Shown piece by piece: positions 9,270-16,140 of a DNA stretch of 25,527 bases (positions are counted from its first letter, which is position 1; every line of letters starts with the position of its first letter). Where the stretch lies: NCBI GenBank assembly GCA_003427395.1, contig BFEA01000167.1, positions 1,518,684 through 1,544,210 on the forward strand, written 5' to 3'. The DNA comes from Chara braunii. Its lineage: Eukaryota > Streptophyta > Charophyceae > Charales > Characeae. The notes beneath the pieces were generated by a model, which worked only from the letters and a program-made list of their open reading frames with translations, had not been told where the DNA came from and made no database searches. Made by a program: the position numbers and the translations under genes.

Positions 9270-9597
9270 ATCGCCTCTCCCCTTGCCAAAAGCTGCCCAC
9301 AGAAGAGCGAGCTCTTCGTTCCTCTACTGTGCTCCGCCTGCTTTTCCACCATGTCCACCTCGCCGCGCATGCATCTGGCGCGATATAGCGCCCAAATTCA
9401 TCCTTCAAGTTCCCTCACTCAATCAGCTCCACCCTTCTCACTTCGCCCCCGTTGCTCCGCTCCCCCCTGCGCTAGCCTACCTCCTCACTGTCTGTTGCCA
9501 GTCACACTTCTTCCTGGCCTGGCCCTCGCTCACCTGCCCATGCCGACTTCGATATCACCCCTGCGCCTCCTCCCTTTCCTCCATAGTCCCTCTTTTT

Positions 9598-9634
9598 GAA
9601 TGAATCCGGCGTGAAAACGCACCCAGATTCATTC
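9598..9634. other. Two-part hairpin with GAAA loop
   Basis: Outer arms GAATGAATC (9598-9606) and GATTCATTC (9626-9634) are perfect over 9 bp. Inside them GCGT and ACGC enclose a GAAA tetraloop. In RNA this would be a stable stem with an internal loop. Confidence 0.55.
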
Positions 9635-10502
9635 GGTCTATTAGTCCCATCTCCCCTCCGTTGCTGCCCGACACTCCCACTGCGCTGTCCCCTTCGCTGT
9701 CTACTCCCGAACGCACCCGGCGCCCTTCCCTGCCCAGGGTCACTTCCCCTTGCTGCCCGCAGCTCATCACTACCTGCCCACTCGCCTGGCTGCGAACACC
9801 GCCTGCGATACCGCCAGATAACCACACTCTCCGGGCAACGGTGTGCACGAACGAACTACCGACCGCCTTGGCCCACAGCCAGATACCACCGCTCGCCCCC
9901 AATGCAGCGAACGTCCAGTCCACCACCTCATCTCTGCACCGACAACCACGAGTCAGTGGGAAACCCAGATGCCCCACACACCCGACACCCTGAGACGGAC
10001 CGAAAGCCTCCACCTGTGCACGCTGGCCCAAAGGGAACACCCCTTCCTTTTTCCTCTGCCCGACAGCGCCTGTTTCCGCGGGCACCATCAATCGAAGTCG
10101 GCATAGGCGAAACCCAAGAGACCTAGGACGGTGGCATTCACAACCCACAGCCCAAACGCAGCGGAACCACAACGCACTGCAGTCCGTCACAGTGTGCAGC
10201 ATACCGGGGCCACAGCATGGGGGGGGGGGCGGCGACCTTCTGGCATAGCCCATCGGACCCCTGTCGGGGCCTAATACACAGCCCGCCGGTCTCAACGGCC
10301 ATGCCCACACCCAAAACCCTCGTAACATACACCCGGTAGCCGGCCATAAACCCACAACGGCCCCCACTACACAGGCTTCTTTCCGCCTTGCGGGCTAGTA
10401 AGTTATACACCACTTCAAATCTATCTTTTCGAGAAGGATAATCAACTCCACAAATATCGATTAAAACTCGAAATCTTGTGTTCGTATGATTTTTTCAAAA
10501 GA

Positions 10503-10745
10503 GACTTTCCAGCCAAGTCTCATTAATTGATCATAACGATATCGTGGAAATGCTGCACGAACCCAAATATATAAAAACAGAAAGCCTTCGGCCTTTATAC
10601 TGAACCAAATCGAGCCCGGAATCCAATAAAGAACAGCCATATTCATGATGGGCAACCAACCACCTAAAAATAAAAAAGTACATGAACTACTCATTAATAT
10701 CATATTAGCATACTCCCCTAAAAAAAAAGAGCAAAACCCAACTGC
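10503..10745 (-). pseudogene. nad1: NADH dehydrogenase subunit 1 fragment, mitochondrial origin
   Basis: The minus-strand frame contains [33 protein letters not shown] and [20 protein letters not shown] followed by LGWKV. These are hallmark segments of the C-terminal third of mitochondrial NADH dehydrogenase subunit 1, a membrane subunit of respiratory complex I. The plastid relative NdhA lacks the GEYANMI form, so the origin is mitochondrial. Similarity stops right after LGWKV at about 10503, where an unrelated [13 protein letters not shown] tail leads to a stop. It also stops upstream near 10745. The piece covers roughly 80 of about 325 residues and lacks most membrane helices, so it is non-functional. 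The frame is still open, which suggests a fairly recent transfer. Confidence 0.85.
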
Positions 10746-10756
10746 CAAAACAATTG

Positions 10757-10797
10757 GTTTGGTAGAACCTTGCATGGTGGGTAGTTTATCTGGGGCG
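10757..10797 (+). rRNA. rnl: Mitochondrial LSU rRNA fragment (P-loop region)
   Basis: The sequence GGTGGGTAGTTTATCTGGGG at 10776 and following matches the strongly conserved large-subunit rRNA segment leading into the P-loop, the loop that binds the CCA end of peptidyl-tRNA. Only about 40 bp of rRNA are present. The match ends at GGGGCG, where the group I intron-like sequence begins, so this looks like an exon end. It is a non-functional fragment. Confidence 0.6.
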
Positions 10798-10955
10798 CTT
10801 ACACAGTAATGGTAAAGGCAAATTTGGCTATATGCTGAAACCGCCGCCGAGTATCCAATAATGAATGCGTCAGTGCGGACAATCAGCAGGGAAGGAAGTC
10901 TAAGACCGTAAAGCCTCAACGACTGCACGCCAGAGTTACCCACCGGCTCGTACGC
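10798..10955 (+). ncRNA. Group I intron core fragment
   Basis: After the rRNA segment come a GGCTATATGCTG segment, ACAATCAGCAGG at 10879-10890 (P4/P6 strand type) and CCTCAACGACTGCACGCC at 10914-10931 (P7 strand type, the catalytic core element that carries the guanosine-binding site). These are typical of organellar LSU rRNA group I introns, most like the IB class. The 3' core element (AAGATATAGTCC type) is not visible before similarity fades near 10955, so the intron is truncated. No LAGLIDADG endonuclease frame is present. Confidence 0.65.
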
Positions 10956-11890
10956 ACATTGAACCACGAGGCCCGCGCTCCAAAATAGTTAAGGTAGGTA
11001 ATTTTTGCCAGCACCCGTGAGTCAACCGAAAGAAGGCGCACGCCCAACATCCTCGACCATCGTGATGACCATTAAGTCCGGCGTCACGTTCGGATTACAC
11101 AAAATGTCGAAGACTACAAAAACTAATACAATATAATTTAATATAAATTATAGATAAACGTCGCGTGTCCCGCTGGCCCGTGACGCCGCGCACGCTCAGG
11201 TAGCGCATAGTTGCGCCTCACCGTCAATACCCAGCGCGCGCCACTCACCCAGACGAGGACCTATGCCTTCTCCAGCGCGCACGAAGTCGGGCGGGCAAGG
11301 CTGCACTTGCGCGACTTGCAGAAAACACGCCAAATACCCTTGTAAGGGTATTTGGTACGACACCGTGACCCAGTGCTTCGTCCAGGGCCCTTCAGATAGC
11401 TCCGCCCACTCCTTCTAGATGCTCCACGTGAACAATGCCGACTCTCAAGGTTGAGCGCACTCGACTCCTCACATGAGAGGACTCTCAAGACAGAACACAC
11501 ATCCTCACGGTAAGAAGTGTCGAAGAGGGTAGATAAGGTTAAGAGCAACGTACCTCAAAATAGCTGCCCCAACCACAGACATTCTCACCAGATGACCTGA
11601 TGCCGATTGTGATGACCAATCGCGGCTTCAGCACAACCAGCATTACACCACCGTTCCACCTCAGCATCAATCGCACATCAGATAGTTCTCATCACACTGC
11701 GAACACCCGATAATCACCACGTAGCTTTCTTGGCGATACCCCTCACCTCCTGGGTCGCCTGCTTGCCTTCGCCCTCCTCACTACACACCTCCCAAGGCCG
11801 CTCGCCCAGCAGACCGCGTGCATGTACCGCATATGCAGAAGACAAGCGCCAGATTAGCGCACCGTACCACAGCTCCGATACCAAATTGCA
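10956..11890. other. Unassigned stretch
   Basis: No recognisable gene is visible. The stretch holds an AT-rich patch with an inverted repeat (ATAATTTA-ATA-TAAATTAT, 11133-11151), a GC-rich part from 11160 and a 26-bp palindrome at 11330. Open frames are short and show no motif. It may be more insertion debris or host intergenic DNA. Confidence 0.4.
11330..11355. repeat. Perfect 26-bp palindrome
   Basis: Arms CCAAATACCCTT and AAGGGTATTTGG are perfect over 12 bp with only GT between them. Complementarity does not continue outward. It could be an operator-like protein site, a cruciform, or a junction from head-to-head joining. Confidence 0.85.
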
Positions 11891-11896
11891 AGGAAA

Positions 11897-12209
11897 ATGA
11901 GCGATAGCGAACTTCAGAAACCAAGCAGCATCATACACCTGAGACCAGATAGTCGTGACTTCGAATCGAAAGCAGAATTGCAACACGAGATTCACCAAAT
12001 AAGAGCACAGCAAAAGCTCACGAATGACAATGTTGGAATAGTCTCATCATCATTAACAATGAACCCATGTCCAGATCCTATCTGGCACTCTGCGCCCAGA
12101 CTACAAGTGGCAGATCCTATCTAGCCTATCTACAATGCCGCTAATGACATCAACAGCTCCCCGAAGTACGAGCAGATCTTGGACAACGCCGTTCGCCTCA
12201 AGCACCAGG
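11897..12209 (+). CDS. Possible exon(s) of an unknown host protein
   Basis: A plus-strand frame from 11897 runs 75 codons to a TAG at 12122-12124 and continues open in the same frame for 28 codons. The second part reads PIYNAANDINSSPKYEQILD and then NAVRLKHQ, with mostly G or C at third positions, and ends at CAG followed by GTATGT, a good 5' splice site at 12209/12210. The preceding CTATCTAG could serve as an acceptor, which would remove the stop. I do not recognise the protein. The composition and splice context are the only support, and it may be chance. Confidence 0.22.
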
Positions 12210-12840
12210 TATGTCTCTCGTATCACTCACAACCTCGATCCCCCACTCACAGATGCCACATGCACCCAAGGACCACCATGCGCCCCATCCAACATAGTGC
12301 AGCGCAGCTTGGCTATGGCTGTCGGCTCATCCAGATCGCCCGTGAGCGCGTGGGCCTGGCCAGCGATTAGCGCAGCAGCGCTTGCGCAGCATGCAGCCAG
12401 TGCCCACATGCCGAATGCGGGGGCAGGCCCTTTCCTATATGGAAGTGCCCTACCAGCTGCGTGCGGCCAGGCTGTGCTGGGCCTCGGCCCAGAAGCTTCC
12501 GGTTGGCGCCAAGGGGCTGAGCCCCGGTTCTAACGAATCAGGCCCAGGGCCTGTGACGGTTGTTTGTGCCCAACTGCCCGCAGCCTGGGTTCGGCCCATG
12601 TTGTGCATCTGGGCAGGGCCTGCCTCAGTTGCATACGAAAAAAGGCAGCCAGGGCCTGGGCACTCTCAACCAACTGGCGCTGCGCAACTGCCTGAATTTT
12701 CCCCAGTTGCGTGGTAGCCTGAAAATAGGTTTTGTGGCCTTGGTCGGGCCTGCATTCTCTTAGGGCGGCCGACAGTGCTGCTTGCAGGGTCAAAGGGGCT
12801 CATCGGGGCCTTATGACTCGCAATACGTACAGTGGGGCCC
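12210..12840. other. GC-rich unassigned stretch
   Basis: Open frames on both strands show no recognisable motif. The stretch has many copies of a GGGCCTG or CAGGCCC theme and a palindrome CTGGGCC-TC-GGCCCAG at 12477-12492. It may be an intron or degenerate repeat DNA. Confidence 0.35.
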
Positions 12841-12950
12841 GCTCCACTACTCACCACATGCACAAAAGACATAGCATATTGTGGAGTAAGGTTCCATGTT
12901 TTAGCAGAAGATTCATCCTACTGATGTTATATACACTTGGAGGGAGGCCT
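12841..12950 (+). mobile_element. Foldback (MITE-like) element, copy 1
   Basis: The stretch begins GCTCCACTACTCACCACATG, continues with CACAAAAGACA, has a central TTCCATGTTTTAGC, and ends near ACACTTGGAGGGAGGCC. The same order appears, inverted and better preserved, at 24007-24119. The right arm here is strongly diverged. It encodes nothing. Confidence 0.55.
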
Positions 12951-12952
12951 GA

Positions 12953-13185
12953 CAATCACGTGGAGACACGAACAGGGTCTAGCTGGATTGGTGACCCATA
13001 ACTGCCGAGCTGCAGCCCTGAACTCGAGCCCACAACATATATTGGTGGTTTGCTCCCACCTCTTCCACTGTGGTCCTCAATGACTCCACATATATTGTAG
13101 GAGCCATTCGAGGTACCTGGAGGGGCCCTCAAATTGACGTGAAGGGGACCCTTTGGTCTCTCTCTCACTCTCTCTCTCGAGGGCG
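12953..13185 (+). mobile_element. tRNA-related SINE-like repeat, copy 1
   Basis: The segment from CACGTG (12958) shares with 24855-25075 (other strand) the blocks AACAGGG-CTAGCT, ACCCATAACTGC (12994-13005), CCTGAACTCGAGCC near 13018 and AAGGGGA-CC before a TC tract. TAGCTGGATTGG at 12980 resembles a Pol III box A, and TGAACTCGAGCCC at 13019 resembles box B. ACCCATAAC looks like a Met tRNA anticodon arm (CAT), but the D-arm part is too short for a working tRNA. SINEs are non-coding and copied with enzymes of other elements. The copy ends in a TC-rich and then T-rich tract. Confidence 0.45.
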
Positions 13186-13360
13186 TTTTTGTTTTTGTTT
13201 TTCTTTTTCTCCTTCTTGTTTTTTTTTTTTTCCTTNNNNNNNNNNNNNNNNNNNNNNNNNNNNNNNNNNNNNNNNNNNNNNNNNNNNNNNTTTTTTTTTT
13301 TCTTTTTTTTTTCCCTTTTTCTTTTCTTTTTTATCTTTTTTTTTTCCTTTTTTTACGTGC
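13186..13360. repeat. T-rich tract interrupted by an assembly gap
   Basis: Runs of T with occasional C or G lie on both sides of 55 N (13236-13290). The gap most likely reflects a longer homopolymer that failed in assembly, so its true length is unknown. Apparent Phe- or Lys-rich frames here are artefacts. Confidence 0.9.
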
Positions 13361-13842
13361 ACAAATCGCACCTCCCTCAGCGCGCACACTGCGCACAGTG
13401 CGCGTGCTGTCATTCCAGCGCACTACGCACCGGCCCGAACCGCACTGCGCACTGGTGCACCGCATTTACGATCCGTTTCCATAAGAAAGCATCTCAAACG
13501 ACTAAAATATGTTGGGTGTATTGAATCTTTTCTTGTTTCCTTCTCATTTCTTCCTTTTTTGTTTGTAGATCATGTCTGTGAATCCACCTGTAATTCAGAG
13601 CATGTCTGTCCCATATTGAAATAGGGGGAAAAGGAAAAAGAAAAAGAGGAATCTACCTGTACGTGCACAGCATGTATGTTCAGCGTTGCTTGTGTCTGGC
13701 ATCAACAACCCTGCATCGAACTTCGGAGACACGACTCGAACAACAACCTACTCCTTTCCAACCACACAAACACTTCGCCTTCCCTTAGCCTATTTGATGA
13801 ATCAACAATTTCACGTTTTTTATCTGAGTAGACTTGGGCTAC
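13361..13842. other. Unassigned stretch
   Basis: No gene is recognised. The left part is rich in TGCGCAC-type alternations with a small palindrome CACTG-CGCA-CAGTG near 13388. Further right, two related segments of the type GAATC-ACCTGTA...AGCATGT lie near 13578 and 13650. Nothing else is visible. Confidence 0.35.
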
Positions 13843-13865
13843 GATTTTACCTTAGTAACTGCATG
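13843..13865 (+). repeat. Partial unit of the 32-bp tandem repeat, left of the chromovirus
   Basis: GATTTTACC, TAGTAACTG and CATG match the last part of the 32-bp unit found to the right of the element (22608-22739), up to the insertion point. Together with the right flank it restores one continuous unit when the element and one CATG are removed. Confidence 0.75.
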
Positions 13866-13990
13866 TGCAATACCCCGCTTGATATGCCTTGAAGTGGCCC
13901 TCAGGCCACACACGTGTCGCAACCCCAATCTGAGGCCACAAAGGCCAGGGGGGGGGAAATCCCTTGTTGGCCCAGGGCTTGTGCGCCTGA

Positions 13991-14010
13991 CAGTTGACTT
14001 TGGTCAACTG
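13991..14010. promoter_or_regulatory. Inverted TTGAC repeat in the LTR U3
   Basis: Arms CAGTTGAC and GTCAACTG with a TTTG centre are perfect over 8 bp. The 3' LTR keeps it unchanged at 21642-21661, and a damaged form is present in the inverted solo LTR. TTGAC is the core of the plant W-box, the target of WRKY factors, so this may be an upstream control element about 200 bp before the TATA-like site. Binding is an inference. Confidence 0.5.
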
Positions 14011-14211
14011 CCCAGCGGGCCAAGAGTCAAAGTCTGTATATACCCAGCCCAGGCCGCCGGTCAGACACACACACTTGTTTGTATGTAGGTACCAAGACAG
14101 CATCAGGACCAAGTGAAAGTCTGCAACTGTAAATAATCCAGGCCCTCGACTGTGAGTCAATCTGGGCCACCGTGGGTGGGAGACCTGAGGCAGGTCAACG
14201 CGTTCAATCAC

Positions 14212-14219
14212 TACATAAG
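14212..14219 (+). promoter_or_regulatory. TATA-like box of the LTR
   Basis: TACATAAG is followed by a CCTGCCTCC-type segment in both LTRs, and the solo LTR keeps ACATAAGGCCTGGCCTCC. Conservation in all three copies and its position in the LTR suit a core promoter. The transcription start is not known. Confidence 0.4.
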
Positions 14220-14369
14220 ACCCTGCCTCCGGGGGCTCAACATTCAGTCTTGCTATGTTGCCTTGATGCTGGCTTGACGCTAGCTGGACGCTGACTTGAC
14301 GCTGGCACATCGACGACAACGCGGGACTGAGGCAGCATGCTGGCGCCTTCTCTGCTGAGTGCCAACCTT

Positions 14370-14474
14370 TGCTGATGTGGCGCATGCCACTTGTCTTCAT
14401 TGTTGATGTGGCGCATGCCACTTGTCTTCATTGCTGATGTAGCGCATGCCACTTGTCTTCATCGCTGTCTTCAT
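14370..14474 (+). repeat. 31-bp minisatellite in the LTR
   Basis: Three 31-bp units start at 14370, 14401 and 14432, followed by a 12-bp partial unit. Each holds the small hairpin GTGGC-GCAT-GCCAC (one copy changed) and ends in CTTGTCTTCAT. The 3' LTR has about four more diverged units at 22049-22165, and the inverted LTR has them near 23150-23260. Confidence 0.85.
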
Positions 14475-14944
14475 GGCTGATTTAGCGCATTGGCCACGCT
14501 GTCTACATTGGTGACTGGATGCGACAAGGAGGGAGATCAGGATATGTGGATGATTGAGGAGGATCGGAATACTTACCCGAGGAGGATGTCGATACTGTGC
14601 GCTGTTGATTGTCTTCAACGTCTTCACGAGAGAATTGTGCCAAGTGGCACTTTGATGTGATCAGAGCCTGTCAGACTCGTTACTGAATATTGTTTGCTGA
14701 TGTGGAGGCGAGGGGAAGCCCAGAGTAGGAGTGGGAAATGTTGGGCTACTCTCTTGGTGGTCATTGATGGTTACTATCTCTTCCACCCTCTAATCTGTCT
14801 ATTCCCCCCCACTCTCTTTGTCCACTGGAAACGAGACATGGTATTAGAGATCACATTTATGATTATTGGGGACATTGATCAGAGTTGAGTCACTTTGTAT
14901 TTCGATATCTGGCGAGTATCTTCCAGTCTGGGTTCATTACAATT

Positions 14945-14956
14945 TGGTATCAGAGC
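14945..14956 (+). promoter_or_regulatory. Primer-binding site, initiator tRNA-Met type
   Basis: TGGTATCAGAGC starts three bases after the 5' LTR end. It is the standard plant LTR-retrotransposon primer site complementary to the 3' end of initiator tRNA-Met. It fixes the 5' LTR end and the element's orientation. Confidence 0.93.
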
Positions 14957-15226
14957 ATACCTTCTTCGTCGCAATATGTTGTCAGGTGCCACATGGCGCC
15001 CAAGTAAGTGGGAGGTGGTGCACATGTAAGGGACGAAACACGTTTTTAAGCGCGCGCGATTAATAACGCTAGTCTAGACCCCGAGTGCCACACGTGCGTG
15101 CAGCCCCCTTGAAGATGATGACGTGGACACTTAACGGTGGCATTGCTTATGTGGAGCTTTGTTGCTTATGTGGCATTGAGATACCGGCAAGAGTATCGTT
15201 GGCAGCAGTCTGACGTGTCGCTGGTA

Positions 15227-15315
<89 letters not shown>

Positions 15316-16140
15316 ATTGGGACTGCCGGCGTGGCGCGCTGCATACGTGGCATGGCGCAGGGGTGCTCACGTTCCATCCTACTATTGGTAGGGCATTATC
15401 TGACGCGACACGTACCTGTGTCGCGACTTACCTGCTGACGTGGTGCTCCACACTCCAGCAGTGTTCCTTCAATCTAACGTTGCATTCCAGTGGTGGATGA
15501 GTTGGCAGTCTAGACATTGCTGACGTGGCATCCCTCCAGAAGGCCATGCTGGCTCTTGATGCTGACGTGGCACATGTGCTGCGTTGGCATTCCAGGGGTG
15601 ACACTTGGCATGCTTGGCACGTTGAAGTGGGTGAGGTGTTGATACTTGCACTTGTGTGCTGGCAGGCCGTACAGCTTCACGATTGCTGTAGTGCCACGTA
15701 CCGGCCCTTGTGGACGGCTGCATTGGCTCTGCAAATCGTACTGCCGTAGAGGAAAGACTGTTGACAATTGATTGTTGTTGATTGTGTTGGCTGACTTACT
15801 CACTTGTCTTGGCTGTTCTGTGGTTGTCTTGCATATTCACCTGTGTTGTTGTGTCTTGATCACACCGACCGTGGCTGCGGTACCTGTACACTCTCATTAG
15901 GACGGCATAACACAGAAGAGACACAACAGAAGTTAGAAGTAGATAATAATAAAAATCTGTTTCTTTTTTATTTTGGTTGCTATTTCTTGCTGTTGAGATT
16001 TTGAGTGTGGTCGTGGAATTTATTCTGTCTTCTAATTATTTATTGTGCGGCAATCACACGCTGGGAAACATGACTTATCTCTGGAAATGTCTGTGTGCCT
16101 CTGTCCTTACAAGATATATTCCTCTCTTCTTCTTTCCTAT
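14957..16140 (+). other. Chromovirus leader region
   Basis: No conserved protein is visible in this 1.2-kb stretch between primer site and gag. It contains an (AG)41 tract and several scattered copies of a TGCTGACGTGGCA-type sequence (about 15100-15580) that resemble parts of the LTR minisatellite. It is probably untranslated leader. Confidence 0.6.
15231..15312. repeat. (AG)41 microsatellite
   Basis: Uninterrupted AG dinucleotides. Frames through it give only alternating Arg-Glu or Leu-Ser and are not genes. It lies in the leader of the chromovirus. Confidence 0.98.

Larger units (their letters stand above)
7871..10413. other. GC- and pyrimidine-rich stretch without a recognisable gene
   Basis: The plus strand is rich in C and in CT runs, and several open frames of 100-270 codons overlap on both strands (for example 9555-10367 minus and 9596-10126 plus). 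Long frames are expected by chance at such composition. Their translations are Pro/Ser/Arg- or Gly/Arg-rich with no motif I can name. Three near-perfect 5' splice sites (CAGGTAAG or CAGGTAAGG) lie at 8475, 8585 and 8691, the latter two with similar following sequence. The stretch may be host DNA with exons or the outer part of a very long LTR. It also holds a run of G at about 10220. Confidence 0.4.
10503..10955. other. Composite mitochondrial insertion (NUMT)
   Basis: A short block holds three mitochondrial-type pieces: a nad1 fragment on the minus strand, an LSU rRNA fragment on the plus strand and a group I intron core on the plus strand. The nad1 and rRNA pieces are only about 12 bp apart. 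Each piece is a small part of its gene and ends abruptly, and the surroundings are retroelement-rich nuclear DNA. It could be one mitochondrial segment with that gene order or several fragments joined on insertion. Confidence 0.75.
13866..14941 (+). repeat. 5' LTR of the chromovirus
   Basis: The LTR is 1076 bp and aligns along its whole length with 21517-22607. Within it are a 20-bp inverted repeat (13991-14010), a TATA-like TACATAAG (14212-14219), an 11/22-bp minisatellite around 14268-14303 and a 31-bp minisatellite at 14370-14474. It should contain the promoter and the poly(A) site of the element. Confidence 0.93.

Noticed and set aside
9555-10367. 270-codon minus-strand frame in GC-rich DNA
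   Set aside because: No recognisable motif, overlapping frames of similar length on the other strand, and composition that favours chance open frames. It is kept only as part of an unassigned region.
10503-10745. Plastid ndhA fragment
   Set aside because: The GEYANMI and [16 protein letters not shown] segments are those of mitochondrial nad1.
12953-13040. Functional tRNA gene
   Set aside because: Box A and B-like sites are present, but the D-arm is too short and the T-stem does not pair, so a SINE-like head is more likely.
13070-13624. 184-codon frame with Phe-rich and Lys-rich parts
   Set aside because: It runs through a T-rich tract and 55 N, so it has no coding meaning.
13852-14421. 189-codon minus-strand frame, with similar frames at 21461-21883 and 23082-23591
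   Set aside because: They are antisense or sense readings of the LTRs and occur only because the LTRs are repeated.
15137-15500. Open frames with long Arg-Glu or Leu-Ser repeats, also at 24446-24968
   Set aside because: They are translations of AG/TC microsatellites and of the flanking repeat DNA, not genes.
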